Notes: generated by a model not told the origin, from the letters alone. Counted from the first letter of the stretch, positions 45,135-58,386 are shown. The stretch: DNA of 64,000 bases from Lonicera japonica (GCA_021464415.1 JAKCWG010000460.1:43605-107604); one strand, 5' to 3'. Numbers and translations: made by a program.

Positions 45135-46620
45135 GATGACTATGAAAAAATAAGGATCGAGCTGCGCTTGCGGAACCGAATTAAAACAAATTAAATCCTA
45201 GGTTTGTTATTCGGCGGTTGGATTCTCAAAAATCAATTTTATTCGAATCAAAAAATAAAACCTAAAAGTCTATGGATTTTAATTCAGAAAACTTGTTAAA
45301 TCTTGTCTAGCATGCATAATAATAGCAAACAATCACAAATAATCAAGACAAGATATAACGAGGTATCCTTGCAGTGCAGGACTAATCCTCAATAATCCAC
45401 TATATGCACAAAGTTTTACAGACTCGATTAATCTCAAACCTTACAGACTTACAAAACTTGAGTCGCACAAGCCGCCTGCAAAAGTCTCCACCTTCTACGC
45501 GTACAGTCCTCTTATTCGAATCACAAGAACAGGTTCACAACGAATCACTAGCCACGGTCTCACACCGTTCTTCAACTCCGTTTGCGAATCACACGCACTT
45601 TGGGATCTAAATTGTTCTTTATAAAAAGAACGCTTGCTTTGGCATGAATAAAAAGTCCTAAGGTGGTTTTATGTTTTGAGGTTTTTTAATCTCTCTCTAA
45701 GGTGTAGAAAACTCTCTCAAAACATGCTCAGAAGTGTACCAAAGTCCCTTGGCGTATAGGTCTATTTATATAAAAATATGGAGACCAACTTACTTTAAAA
45801 AAGGGTTAAAAATAATTAAAATCGGAATTCTTACGATAAAAAAATCAATGCCCAGTTTTAAATACCGGACCGGTACACATTATAAATGTGTGGACTGGTA
45901 CTAAATTGCGGATTTCAATTCCGAGCCCAAAATAGCGCCGGACCGGTACACTTTATATAGATGTGGACGGGTCCACCCTTTTGCCTAAATTAAAGACTCC
46001 ATACCAAAAAGACACGTGACCTTAAATTAATGGAAGAAAACTAAAGCTAGGCCCATCTGATGTGACCATAATGATGAGGCTCACGTGGGTTTAAATTTAA
46101 AAGGATGGAGTTTGACTTTTTCAAAGTTTCTTTAATATTTATTTATTTATTTAATAAAAATATTTTCTTTTAAATTAACCTTTTCTTTTATTTTTATTTT
46201 TGTTTTTCCGTGTATTATATTCGATTGAGCTCTGATTTGACTCAAATTTTCGGAGCAACTCTAGAAACATATTAGAAATATAATCCAAGAGTTTTTTCAT
46301 AAATTTGATTCGCCGAAATATTACGGACACGAGAAAAACACTAATAAAAAAAATAAAAAAAATTAATTCGACCCAAAAGGTTTTTCTAAAAATAAAAATA
46401 ACACCTAGGAAATTAAATTCAAATGCCAATGCTTACCGTATCTATCTCGATGTAATTCTTTAGTGCATCGCTTCTGTAGCTTGGCTTGCTTGTAATTCTT
46501 CAGATGCAATTTCGAACGACTCAAACAACTATAAGCAAACGTGTTTTTGTCGAAGGAATAAAGCCAACCAAAATATAGACTTTGCAATATTCCTTTTTGG
46601 CTATTCCGAGACAAAACACA
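45135..46620 (-). mobile_element. LTR-like region with TATA box and ACCGGACCGGT dyads
   Basis: Minus-strand TATATAAATA at 45772-45763. Upstream on that strand are ACCGGACCGGT (45874-45884) and GCCGGACCGGTACA (near 45936), plus partial copies TGGACTGGTAC. The layout matches the other LTR promoters here. Ends and TSD could not be fixed; it may be the 3' LTR of the SIRE-like copia whose gag lies at 52163-55605. Confidence 0.4.
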
Positions 46621-47324
46621 TACAGCCTAACAGACTCAATGACTCGATCACTATAACCACGCTATTGCATACGCAATTACAATAAAAGAATCAATTTTCG
46701 CCTATTACAAAATAACTAAGGATGCAAGACATGCCAATAACTTGAATCTCTTAGCCGGTTGTTTCAACCTCTTGCTTCTCATCATCCTGTACTTCAACCT
46801 GAAACACCAAAGCTCAAACAAAACTTTGAGAAGCAGCTGGGTTATACGAGAGATAAATTAACAAAGAAAAATCAATGAAATCAAAATCTCCCTTAACCCA
46901 ACAATTCCCTTTATAACATCTTTTCCCCCTTTACCAATTCTTCTCCCATTTTTGTGAGGAATAGACAAAGGCAAAACAATGGAATATGTAGGGAATTCAA
47001 ATCTCTCCCATTAACTACTCCCCCTTTCTATGTACTCTCTCCCTGAAACTTATGGAAACTTTCCCCCAATGTGAAAAAAGATAAGAAAATCATGGAAGCA
47101 ATACACGAAAAGTAGCAAAACAGGGAAACCAACTATCTCTAACTCCCAAAGAAAACTAGTTTGAAGATTTGAAGCAAAAATTTGCCAAACAAAAACCATT
47201 TTAGCACAACTTAACATGCTTGCTATGTACATAAATCAAATCCGAAAATTATCAATTAAGATCAAAACTTGTGATTCCCATTAGATTGATACATGTACTA
47301 TGGCCAAAGAATGATAATCAACTA
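46621..47324. other. Unassigned region
   Basis: No open frame of note. On the minus strand it is purine-rich (AAAGGGGGAG-type runs near 46930 and 47025), as in the 3' internal part of some copia elements. No further assignment. Confidence 0.3.
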
Positions 47325-47329
47325 GCAAG

Positions 47330-48628
47330 TGTTAGAGTGATATACTAAAAGCCATAATTTTATTGTTGGTTTGGATTTGTTATAAACTCAGTTATGCTAT
47401 TTTAATGAGAATCTTTATGGGCAATGGTTGCATTATATTATTTATTTAAATATTGTGCATGTGTGTGTCTTTTATTCCATATAATAGATGATTTGGGGTG
47501 TAGAGTATATCTTACACACAAAAGATCATATCATCGGTTCTTGTCGAATATAAGTTTAATGGTTCACAGTCTTAGATGGAATTGGACAACCATCGGTAGG
47601 ATTGTACCACAAGTTTTAGTAGTTTATCTTGACTATAGAAAACGGTATAGTTTTAACTCGTTGTGCTAGTACACTTTGTGTATATTGAATAGGACCAGTT
47701 TGGGTTAATTGTTGTTATACTGACTATATAAAATAATTTAAAATCCCATGGTTATTATGATTACTTATGCTCTTAATCTTGAAATAATTAATAGACATAT
47801 ATATGTAGTATTTGTTGTTTTGACTCATTAAGAGTGAGATTCATTTATGGATCAATAATCTTCGTGAATTGGATGACGATACTATATGTATGATGAATAT
47901 TAATTATTGACGGAATCCACGTCCCGGTATAGGGATTGATGATAGCCCCTTAAGAAGCTTATAAGTTTTGATCATGTCAAACCCTATAGGTAGATTATGT
48001 TAATCCGACATGTCAAATAAGTTAAGTGGTAGGCTCAAGGATTAAGAAATCATTTAAATATAATTATCAGTAATTTAATTTAAATGACGGTTATCTGTAA
48101 TCGTAACATGGGGAAAATAATAAGTATTTAATAACAAGGAGCTCGAAATATAATTTTGAGATAAGGACGGGAGTGCAATTATAATTCTTTAGTGGTGCAG
48201 ATTATAATTTATGGAAGGAACTAATTCATAGTGGAATTAGGCTTCCAACTTTCCATAAGAAGCCCAAACACTTATTTCTCCTTTAAGGTCCTATTGTAGC
48301 CTTATATATACGCCGGACTTGTCTCTTCTCAAATAACAATAATTCTCATGAGTTAGGGTTTGTTCTATTGGGATAGGAGAAAATCTTGGTGATACTGTAG
48401 CCCAAACTTGGTGCAAGATTTGATGGCTGAAGGAATACAATTTTCAAAGCCCAGCGAGAATTAAAAAAATCTGACCAAATCGCAATCTGATGCTTTCAAA
48501 CCCTAGTCTCCTCATATGGATCCTCTACATGATCCACAAAGGTGAAATCCCTTTATAGGGTTTTAGCAAAAGTTTTTTTGTTCAATCTATACGCAATATC
48601 CAACGATCCTGTATTTATATCACCATCA
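47330..48628 (+). mobile_element. Copia solo LTR, 1299 bp, TSD GCAAG
   Basis: Starts TGTTAGAGTGATATACTA, ends TATCACCATCA, flanked by GCAAG at 47325-47329 and 48629-48633. Second copy of the family at 23090. TATATATA-type box near 48304. Confidence 0.9.
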
Positions 48629-48633
48629 GCAAG

Positions 48634-49508
48634 CATATATACGCCAAGCAACAAAGAATATTCAAATATATCCTATTGTGCATGAAAATTGGATCATTCA
48701 AAGTACAATTCAAATAAACATAGGTCTTGAAAGATTCGTGCACCCATATGCTTGAAAATTTAAAAAGCCTCTAAGACATTAGATTTTCAACTTTTTCTCC
48801 CTCAGAAGCAATATTTTTCTCTCAAACATGCAATTTTTTTTTTCATTTAATTGATGATGTTTTTATGCATGCAATCATTCAATTTTGATGGAGGCTTTCA
48901 CCCCTAGTGGAGGCCAGCTATACACCATTTTGGGAGCTTTCGATTCCCTTCCACTATGGTAGCCCTTTTCCATCCCCTCTACATTTTTTTTCTCACTTTG
49001 TTTGTCTTTTAAATTTTCACTCAATTCTTCATCACTAAAACTCACTGCATATAATCACAACACTTAGACTACTTCTTTCCAAATAGTCCATATATGGGAG
49101 CTTATGAAATTTCAATTTAAAGAACCATGTCTAACCCATGTGATATTCAAATATTCCAATGTAGATCGTGCAGTGTAGTGTGCAAGACATACTAGCGTAC
49201 TCTTATGTGATTGAAATAATATATCACCGGTTTTAATCAAGCTAGGCAATATAGCACATATATCTCAAATTAAGCATTTATATCTAAAAAACATGAGATA
49301 TCCGGAATTGAAAAGTAACAATCACATTGCATGCAAGTATTCAAGAAAATCTTGGATTTTAAATAGTCTAGCAACTTTCACAACGGAAATCCAAACTTGT
49401 ATAGAAATCGGGATCTAAGCAAGGAGCTAAAACAAGACTGATCCTATACACAAATACCTAGCATAGCCAATAAACCAAACCCCCGTATGCTAGGCGAATT
49501 CCTAACCA
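48634..49508. other. Unassigned region
   Basis: AT-rich, no open frame or repeat signature recognised. It joins directly to the copia gag remnant at 52163 when the solo LTR is removed. Confidence 0.3.
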
Positions 49509-49513
49509 CGTAA

Positions 49514-52157
49514 TGTGATGCCCCGAAATCCCGTTTAGAGGATTATACCTCCAGGACCTGGGTTATCCATGGAGTCGTACGCGACAATGGGTATGAAGTA
49601 ATAAAATTTAGAATCTTATACCAAAAACATGTACAAGCATTTGATTCATTTTAAAAGAAAATCCGGCATGTGGAGTTTATTTATAAAGCAAACCAAAACC
49701 TTCCATAAGATAATAGTAAATCTATTTAATATCAGTACTCCACATTTATATAAAAATGTTTGTACAAAGCCTCCAACGAGGTCCCAATTGCCATAGAAAT
49801 TATACATTAGGAAATCCAATATACAATAAGATAATGGTTTAAGGTATATAATATAAGTCGTTTCCTAATGACTTTGTTAACTGGCCATCAGAGCTAACTA
49901 GGATCCAATATCGCATCGTCCCCGAGAAACACCTACAAAACTGTTTAAAAAATGGGAGTGAGCCAAACGGGCTCAATGGGAACTACAAGGTTTCTATATA
50001 AGAAAATAGGTTAGAAAATCATGCATGCCATGCAATGCATTATAAAGAAAGTAAGGTTTGTTTACTTGCTGCTTCTGTGTAATAAATCTCCTTTAGGTAA
50101 TATACATTCCTTTTCCTATTTGTTGGTACAGATGTAAATATATACTACATTTCTGAAGCAGCCGATGCACTGAAAACTTTGCGTGAAATGCATATAGATG
50201 CTCTCCCAGTCCCCAAATCGTAATAAAATAGATAGAAGATAGGTTTATCGGGCTTTTATGTATATCGTGTAAAAACATGTATCTCCAAGATACATTTATA
50301 TTTTTATAAAGCTGTAATTAAGAAACAATAATAATCTATAGCCCGAATATGTATAAAGATGCCACAACACTGCGACCAGATCTATCATCATATCACATCA
50401 TATATACGTCACATCTAGGATTTCAAATCTACTGTGCACAGAGATAGCCGGCAACTCGGTTTCTTCTGCACCCAAGGTAGGGACCACCTAGATGGAAAAA
50501 ATCCCCAAGGAAATAATATAAACTCACGTAGCCACCAAGGCTATACGCTACAGGTAATAACCAATATTTATCTGGTACGAACGATGTCGGCTAACCAATA
50601 TAGAAATCCAAGAAAATCCCAAGTAAATATGTATATCATTTCAAGGTACCATATAGTATATTTTGTCAACCGTGTAAAAGAAATAAGGATATGTATATAT
50701 ATATGCATAAGACTAGGATGTTTCCAAAGATATCCATACGCATGCATATGTGTCTGAAAACTGTGGTGCTATCCTCATCGTGCATGACTATGGTAGCCAA
50801 GTCTGTCAACTAATAGTTTAAAGAAGGAAACACTAGAACTTGGAAGGTATAGTGGGATCACCACAACCTGGCACTAAGTAAAAGATCATACTGTTTATAT
50901 AACATATAAATCCCATATAACCTTCCCATAAGGTTAAAATACCTTTTACATTCCAAAACAGGCATATCCACTGCCCAACATACTTACGGACTGGCTAAGT
51001 AAGTAAGAATCTCATAAAAATGACCCAGTAGCTCAAACACAACACGAATACCACCCATATATGAAATCTTATCTTAAAAACACATTTAAGTTTAGGTATA
51101 TGCTTATATGTATGCGTATCATATTATCTGGTTCACCCCAGTACACGTACGTAAGGGTTTCGTATGAACCTTGCAAGAAATGGCACAAAAATTAGGGTTT
51201 CATGTCAAAGTAGTAATTTATAATCATAATATGTTAAACTCCATCAATAAAATAGGATAAATTACCCCCAAAGCCCCATGAGTTTGTATTTTGAGTAAAA
51301 ACCCTAGGTTATGCGGGATTTGGTATGTAATAGATACAATAAGTTGAAAAAGGATTTTAAATACTATTGTTCCCACCTTAGGAGGGCCAATCCCTCAAAG
51401 TATTACAGAAGAATCGAGCCGAAACCGCGCATATGTGAAAACCCCCAATTTTTTCCAAAAACCCTAGAAATGGTGGATGAAGGTGGAGAAGATGATGAAG
51501 ATGGTGATGTTTTGTTTGGTGTGGGTTTGTGTGATGAAGGTGTGTATAAAAAGCACCACAAACCCCTCAAAATCGCCTCTCAACTCTCTCTCTAATAGCT
51601 CTCCATTGGTGGTGTGAAATGAGGAAGAAAGGAGAAGAAGAAATATATAAAAAACCTCACCAAGTCGATGTAGTCGACTAGATTCTTCTCATGTAGTCGA
51701 CTCACCCTCCTTCCATGTAGTCGACTACATGGTGTAATTTCTGCCTCCTTTAGTTTTTGGTCAACAGCCCAACTTCGCACCCACTTTTGGGCATCAAGGA
51801 GTTGGAATTGGGCCTCGGCCAAAACACGAAAGTTGTAGAGGGGATTGAGGTGAGGATGTGGCCGAAAAAGAGGACTCATTTGGAGTTCAGATGAAGGAGA
51901 TATACATTTCCAAATTTGGCTAAAAATCATTAATCGCGTAGGATCGAAACTTGCTATTCACTAGCCGATTTCTTACTCGATCCATCCGAAATGACTTGTG
52001 GTTATTCCAACACACCTAAATACAATAATATAACTTATTGAAAGACTTAGATTCATATCGACCCCATCGGAACACAATTTCATCTCCCCAGGCTCGAATT
52101 TAACTAAATTCGATTAAGGAACTCGATACGCATGGAATGAAGGAACGGGTTGTTACA
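49514..52157 (-). mobile_element. Solo LTR, Tekay-like, 2644 bp, TSD CGTAA
   Basis: On the minus strand it starts TGTAACAACCCG (52157) and ends GGGGCATCACA (49514), the polarity of the Tekay-like LTRs at 25253. TSD CGTAA lies at 49509-49513 and 52158-52162. Minus-strand TATA-like TTTTTATATATTT is at about 51653-51641, with three GTAGTCGACT-type motifs upstream (51669-51732), including the perfect 20-bp palindrome CCATGTAGTCGACTACATGG at 51713-51732. Confidence 0.85.
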
Positions 52158-52162
52158 CGTAA

Positions 52163-52687
52163 TTAGGTGAAACTGTCCCCTTAGGAACCCAAACTTGAGA
52201 AACCCTAGGAGTTCTAACCTTTCCATATCCCCCAAATTGCCTACCACTAAGACCACCACCAAAACATAAAGCCTTAAGTTCATTGATAATCCTAGTAGAT
52301 CCAAAAACTAGAACTCTAACCCTATCCTCAAAACTGAAAGATCTAGTCTTTGGTTTGGGTTTATATCTAGTGGGGATAAACTTTGGCAAATTCCTTGGAA
52401 TCGAATTCCTTGCTCGCCAACAAAAATCTCTTAAGTGACCCTTGTGATTGCAAAAATCACACCAAAAAGGTTGTGGTAGTGTGTGCTTATAAGATTCAAA
52501 TGGGATCACTTCTTAAACTTCCTCTTGTGTATGAGAAACTGTCTTAGAAATTCTAATGGCCTGGATTTGCCTAATGGGTTTTCTCTTCACGAAGTTCTTT
52601 TCTGTGTCTGCCTTGACAAAAGTCGGGTTTTCCTTGGAAACATTTTCCTTGGAATTTTAACGAATGGAAAACCTATCAAAACCTAAC
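52163..52687 (-). pseudogene. gag: SIRE/Maximus-like copia gag, C-terminal part with zinc knuckle
   Basis: Minus strand: LGFDRFSIR, stop, NSKENVSKENPTFVKADTE, later a second stop, then IPFESYKHTLPQPFWCDFC leading to the CCHC knuckle CDFCNHKGHLRDFC (about 52470-52420) and RVSQVWVPKGTVSPN. It continues the sequence at 55605-55284, where FSNDKGG joins LGF after removal of the solo LTR at 52693-55278. Gag binds element RNA through the knuckle. Both in-frame stops make this copy non-functional. Confidence 0.75.
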
Positions 52688-52692
52688 CCACT

Positions 52693-55278
52693 TATGACAT
52701 CCCGTTTAATTCCCTCTTGCAAAATCACAACCCATATCGCGTATAAGGTAGAATCAGGCTTCAGATGGCCAAATTGAGTTCTGTAAAGATTGCCATGGTT
52801 CGGAGACTTCCAATGAGTCATTTTAATGTATTTAAGTATGTTAGAATGACCATAAGTCATTCCGGGTAGATCGAAAAAAAATCAGCTCGTAAATAGCAAG
52901 TTTCAGTCCTACGCGATTAATGGTTTTTATTCGACTTTGGAAGTCCATATCTTCTTCATCCGAACTCCAAATGAGTCCCCGTTTGCTCCTATCTCTAGGT
53001 TTTGAACCATTATATGTGTTTTGCCCAAGACCCAATTCCCACTCCCTAATGATGAAAAGTGCGAGCGAAGTCGAGCTGTTGACAAAAAATTAAAGAATGC
53101 CAAAATAAAGCTATGAAGTCGACTATATGGTAGTGAGGTGAGTCGAATACTTCATGTAGTCGACTACATGAGAAAATGTAGTCGGCTAGATCAGGCTGGC
53201 GAGGTTTTTTATATATCTTCTTCACCTCATTCCTTCTCATTTCATCACCGAAACGTTGAGAGCTCTAGAGAGAGAAGTAAGGGCTTATCTTAGAGATGTG
53301 TGATGGATTACTCTACACTTGTTATTCCACACCAAACCATCATCATCATCATCACCATTCTCATCTTCCTCCTCCTTTGGTAGCCATGGCTAAGGTTTTG
53401 AGCTAAGTTGGGGATTTTCGTGATTGCTCAAGTACGACTCGATCTAGCGCTCAATACCTCGAAGATTCGGCTTATCTAAGGTGAGAACACTAGTACTCAA
53501 ACCTTATTTCAACTTATTAATTGTGGTGTGACCTAGGGTTTTTACCTAAATTGCAAACTCATGGGGATTTGGGGTGTTTTCTTTCGATTCTTTGGTTGAT
53601 TTAGATTGCATATGACTTAATTATGATTTTGATACAAAAAGCCCTAAATATTAAATGGATTTTAAGGACGATTCGTATGCAATCCTCATATACAGTTACG
53701 ATAGCATATAACCAACTTTGAGATGCATATATATGGAAGTATATATGATATTAAATATATGATTTGGGTATAGTTACTTGCGATTATGATGTTATTGTTG
53801 TACTTAAACTGTTAATTTCTTATTTATGAGAATCGCTAATTACTTGCTAGTCCGTAACTATGTTGGGCATATTTATAAGTTTATTTTGTGTGAACCAAGT
53901 ACAGAAATCACATGGGGAAGTTTATATTAAGCTTAAAGTTTATAAATTATGTATTATATTTGGCTGGGAGCCTATATGATGTAAACCTATGAAACTTCCC
54001 ACACAAATGATATTTCTAACTAAGCCAATAGTTAATGGACTTGGCGAAGTGAGCTTAAGTACAACAACAACATTACCATTTGATCTACTGTATATATATA
54101 AATGTATATACACATATACATATGAAGACTTATGCATATATACTTACATAGATGTGGGTGCCATAACATACCATTTGGTTATTACCAGTAGCGTATAGCC
54201 TTGGTGGCTACGTGAGTTTATTATATGAGCCTTGGGGGCTAACCACTAGGTGGACCTGGTAGGGGGTCCCTGCCTTGGGGGCAGAAAAACCTGAGTTTGC
54301 CGGCTATCTTTGTGCACAGTAGATCTAAAATCCTAGTTGGTTGATTATATTAATGACAGTTATTAAGATATGACCATCCTTGGGGGACGAGGTACATGGC
54401 AATGATATGGTTGCCTCTATTTATGATATTATCTTTGGATAATTTAATGTAAATTTCTCATATGTCGCTTTACGAGGAATTATGTGTATCTTTGAGATAC
54501 CTATTTTACTATCTATTACTAGTATTCTCAATGATTTATGTTCTATCCTATTTTCTCGTGATTTGGGATGGGAATAGCATTAGCATGCATGTTACAAAAT
54601 GGTTTTCATGGCATTAACATATTAATGTATACATATATGTATGTATATATATATACGTTTATATACCTGTGTTTGTACATTAAAGTACAAAGTGATATAC
54701 ATATTGACACGCACCACCTAAACCAAACTATTTTCATTATAACGCATGGCATGCATGGTTTTTTTAAACCATTTTTCAAATAAACTATTTTCATTGAGCC
54801 TGTTTAGCTCACTCCCATTTTTCAAACCAGGTTTTGCAGGTATTTTTCGAAGAACAGTGAGCCTATGGGGTCTAGATAGCTCTGATGGTCAGATTACCAC
54901 AGTCGTTTGGAAAATGACTTGTACCTTGTCCCTTAGAACAATTATACTATTATTGTATATATTGATGTAAAGTTTTTATGAGATTAAAACCTCGTTAGAG
55001 GAGTTACTAGGTATGGCAACATTGTATTTGATTGGACAAATAATTCTTGAATGTGGAGATATTATTTTACTTAAACTTTGGTATTGTTTGATAAGTTTTG
55101 GATTTGTTTTGTAAACAGACTCCACATGCCAAAATCTTCTAAAATTAAGGCTTTATATGGAATTTCCTTTTTATATACGTTCTTCATTCTATGCCATAAA
55201 ACCCGTCGTCGCGTACGACACCGTGACCAACCTGGTCCCGGAGGCGAAATCCTCTAAACGGGATTTCGAGGGGTCACA
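52693..55278 (+). mobile_element. Solo LTR, same Tekay-like family, opposite orientation, 2586 bp
   Basis: Plus strand starts TATGACATCCCG and ends GAGGGGTCACA. Flanks CCACT (52688-52692) and CCACC (55279-55283) form a TSD with one mismatch, consistent with an insertion into GGTGG of the gag codons. A TATA-like TTTTTTATATATC lies near 53205-53217. Upstream are GAAGTCGACTAT and the perfect palindrome CATGTAGTCGACTACATG (53153-53170). Confidence 0.8.
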
Positions 55279-55283
55279 CCACC

Positions 55284-55605
55284 TTTGTCATTCGAGAAAC
55301 GAACAGGACCTGTAAGCATGTGAGTGAGTTTTTCAGACCTATTCTCAAGATCAACCTTAACAAATTTAGCCTTATCAAGTTCTCCTTCGAGTTGCATAAC
55401 TTCAATTTTAAGGCTGTCATTGTCTTTACCCAAAGAGATAAGGTTGTCTTTTAACTTTTCATTCTCATCAAGGAGAGACTGCCTTATGAGTTCAAATTCA
55501 GACACTTTGACCAAGAGTTCGCTTTTTTCATCATTCAACTGGCCTATCAAACCCTCGCACTTTTGAATTTGTTCCATCTTTTCATCAAAATTTTTCAATT
55601 TTTTA
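55284..55605 (-). pseudogene. gag: SIRE/Maximus-like copia gag, coiled-coil part
   Basis: Minus strand: KLKNFDEKMEQIQKCEGL, then ELLVKVSEFELIRQSLLDEN and LEGELDKAKFVKVDLENRS, a Lys/Glu/Leu-rich coiled coil, followed by GPVRFSNDKGG, typical of the region before the zinc knuckle. Upstream it is fused at about 55605 to the pre-integrase region of another copia element. Confidence 0.75.
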
Positions 55606-56850
55606 TTGAGATGCCAAAAATACATTTGGTTCATTTTGAAGGTTCCTTTCTCTTAATTGGTAAACTATTAATGCTATTCAATTCACTCAGTTGTAGTACT
55701 GACAAGTCAGGATTATTAATGTAAAGATCAATCACTAATGTACCAAAACAAACAAATTGTTTATTTTTCTAATGATAACTGATTTATCATTAAAATAAAC
55801 AAAATATTTGTCCTCAACTAATCTAGAAATACAAATCAAATTCCTTCTAATGGAAGATACATACAGACATTCCTTAATCATTAATATCCTATTCTGACTA
55901 GACTGAAGATAAATATCTTCTACTGTAACTGTTGCCACATTTGTTGCTGCCCATATGTAAATTTTCTCTATTTTTAAGTTGTCTGGTTTCCTGGAACCCC
56001 TGCAAAGTATTGCAGACATGATTAGTGGCTCCCAAATCTACACACCAGGTACTGGTAGATCGGCCCACTTAACTAGATACAACAACAAATAGATGAAATT
56101 TACATATGCTGTTATAATGGTTTAGGAAACTGTGACAATCTTTCTTCAAATGCACTTTCTACTAACAGTGAAAACACTGGCCTATAGGCTTTTTCACTCG
56201 TTCTAAAGGTTCAGCAACAACTGCACGCACTGCTTCTTGTGGAACTGCATCTTATGCATTCTTCTTATTCCTTTCTTGCTTTTGGGCATTGAAGTTGAAG
56301 CTTTCTCAACCACTAGAGTACTAGCCAGCTTACCAAGGAGTTCCTCATCTGCTTGGAATTCTTTAAGAAGTTCCAACAATGAATAAAGCTTATTCATGTT
56401 GTAATTCTGTCGGAATCCCTTAAATAAGTTCAGCAGCGACTGGAGAACGATATCAACCTGAGTTTCCCCATCGATTTTAGCTTTAAAGATGTCTTAGTTC
56501 ATTCAGAAGACCAATCATCTTCAAAACAAGATCCTTAACTCTGGTTCCTTCAGCGATAGTCGTGTTCATGAGGCCTTTCATCGAAACCTACCTTGCGGCA
56601 TGATCCTGATCCCCAAAAATATCTTTGAGGTTCAGCATTATGTCGTAGGCGACGGCAAAAGACTAATGCTAATGTAAAACCATGCTATCTCATCAACCTT
56701 TTTCCCTCTTTGGCAAGCCTGGGTTTCCTCATCGGTTGCCCCCTTACCAAGTTCTATTGGACAAGACTCAGTGAGCACAAACTTGTACTCTTTAACAGTA
56801 AGCACAATGTTCAAGTTCCATTTTTTCAGTCAATATAATTAGATCCAATC
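55605..56850 (-). pseudogene. Copia gag, protease and pre-integrase start (Tork-like), broken
   Basis: Minus strand order: gag with NLNIVLTVKEYKFVLTES, NLKDIFGDQDHAAR, MNTTIAEGTRVKDLVLKMIG and MNKLYSLLELLKEFQADEE; a knuckle reading CFHC, two stops, then HLKKDC (about 56175-56130); protease with the active-site variant WCVDLGATNHVCNTLQGFQE (usual DSGA) and VSSIRRNLICISRLV; then SINSLPIKRKEPSKMNQMYF and WHL of the GAG-pre-integrase domain, cut at 55605. Many stops and frameshifts. Integrase, RT and RNase H are missing. Confidence 0.75.
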
Positions 56851-58372
56851 AATTTGTTTTAGTTGAGAATAATTAAAAGTGGATCGAAAGAGTTTGCCAT
56901 TTTAAAATTTGAGAATCACATACAATTTATGATGGACAATAATAACTTTGAACACATATTTTAAATACGGTACCCTCTACCATTTCAAAAAGCGTTTGCC
57001 AGTAGCCTAAGACTTTGAACAAAATGCCCCGTTAGTGAGGTCGTCTATTATTCATTATTTTTTAGACGGATGTAAACCTATTAAATTTTACTATCTAGAC
57101 AATCCTTTATCGTCAAGTAATACATACTATCTAGACAATCTTTTATTATCAAGTAAAATATACTATCTAGACAATCCTTTATTGTCAAGTAAAATTTAAA
57201 TAGCCGACTTCCTTTGGTCCTACAAATAATAGTAGAGACTCAGTTGGAGAGCATACTATTATTTATATCTAAGTGTATACCATCATTTAATTTAGTCCAA
57301 TGATTTTGCAATTTATTCTCTCCGATATGGAGGTGAGCACTAAAACCCACACGAAAAATAAATTACATCATTTAAAATTATCAGTCAGTGAAATTTGAAC
57401 AATGATTACGCAATCTATTCTTTCCGATATGGAGGTGAGCAGTATAACACACACGAACAATAAATTACATCATCTACAAACCAATGAAGAAGACCGTGAG
57501 ATTTTTATGTGAAAAAATCCTTCACCCACTTAGTATTTAAAACATTATTTTCTGAGGGTTAAGAAAATTTTATATTAAATTAAGTCAACTAAAATACAAG
57601 TGTATGAAATATAAAATACATGTGCAATAAAATTATTTTGCTGCCTGTTTTTTTTTTTTAAAAAACTTATATTTTTCAATTACGCAAAATTTATATTTAT
57701 ATACCCTTTTTTAATTTGACAAGAACTAAACATAAATAAAAGGTGATCTAAGTAAGATCATGTATCCATGTTGTCCAAATTTTAAGAAAACCAAATAATT
57801 AAACACATATGACCAACACAAAATCACACAAAGCATTAAACCATTCAATAATAAGAATAATTAAATCCCTGCTATTATGGTCCAAGCTTCATCATCCCTA
57901 GTCTGTTAGAAACCTTTAACAACCTATGTCGCCACTTTATTGACTATGTCGGGAATCAACCTTGGTAAAAACGCCTTCTTCAACGTTCTTTGTTAAAGAA
58001 AATGCAATCTTAGATACAAAGGTCATATGCCTCCATTTAAGGAGTTCACACATAAACTATTATATCTAAACTGTAAATAAAATTACATATATCCTATGCC
58101 TCCTTTTAAGGAGTTCACAAATCTGATCTAAATTTAATTTACAACCATGAATAAAATTCAAATCATCATGCACATTAAAATTAGCCACGAATAAAAACAT
58201 CGTGGGATCTAATCACATAAGACATAATTACGTGACCATAATAGCAGGACAAGAACAATGCAAAACAAGGGTTAGCATGTTCTACATTTTATCCAACAAC
58301 AACATGCATGAATAGATTTAACTTGACAACATGGCTAGTTCAATCTGTACGCAGTATCAAAGAAAACCAATC
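56851..58372 (-). other. 5' untranslated leader of the copia element
   Basis: No coding signal. It contains three ~50-bp copies of an ACTATCTAGACAATCCTTTA motif (57091-57195) and a ~115-bp imperfect duplication with TCCGATATGGAGGTGAGCA (57299-57470). Confidence 0.5.
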
Positions 58373-58384
58373 CCTCTGATACCA
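58373..58384 (-). other. Primer binding site (Met-tRNA type) of the copia element
   Basis: Minus strand TGGTATCAGAGG, two bases after the LTR end CCATCA. Confidence 0.85.
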
Positions 58385-58386
58385 AT

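Noticed and set aside
46405..46614. Small minus-strand open frame ending near a GTAAGC donor-like site
   Set aside because: No recognisable product and it lies in an LTR-like region; support is too weak for a gene call.
49514..52157. First read as a + oriented LTR starting TGTGATGCCCCG
   Set aside because: Comparison with the element at 25253 (TGTAACACCC start, GGGGCATCACA end, then primer site) and the TATA/palindrome order show that it is on the minus strand.
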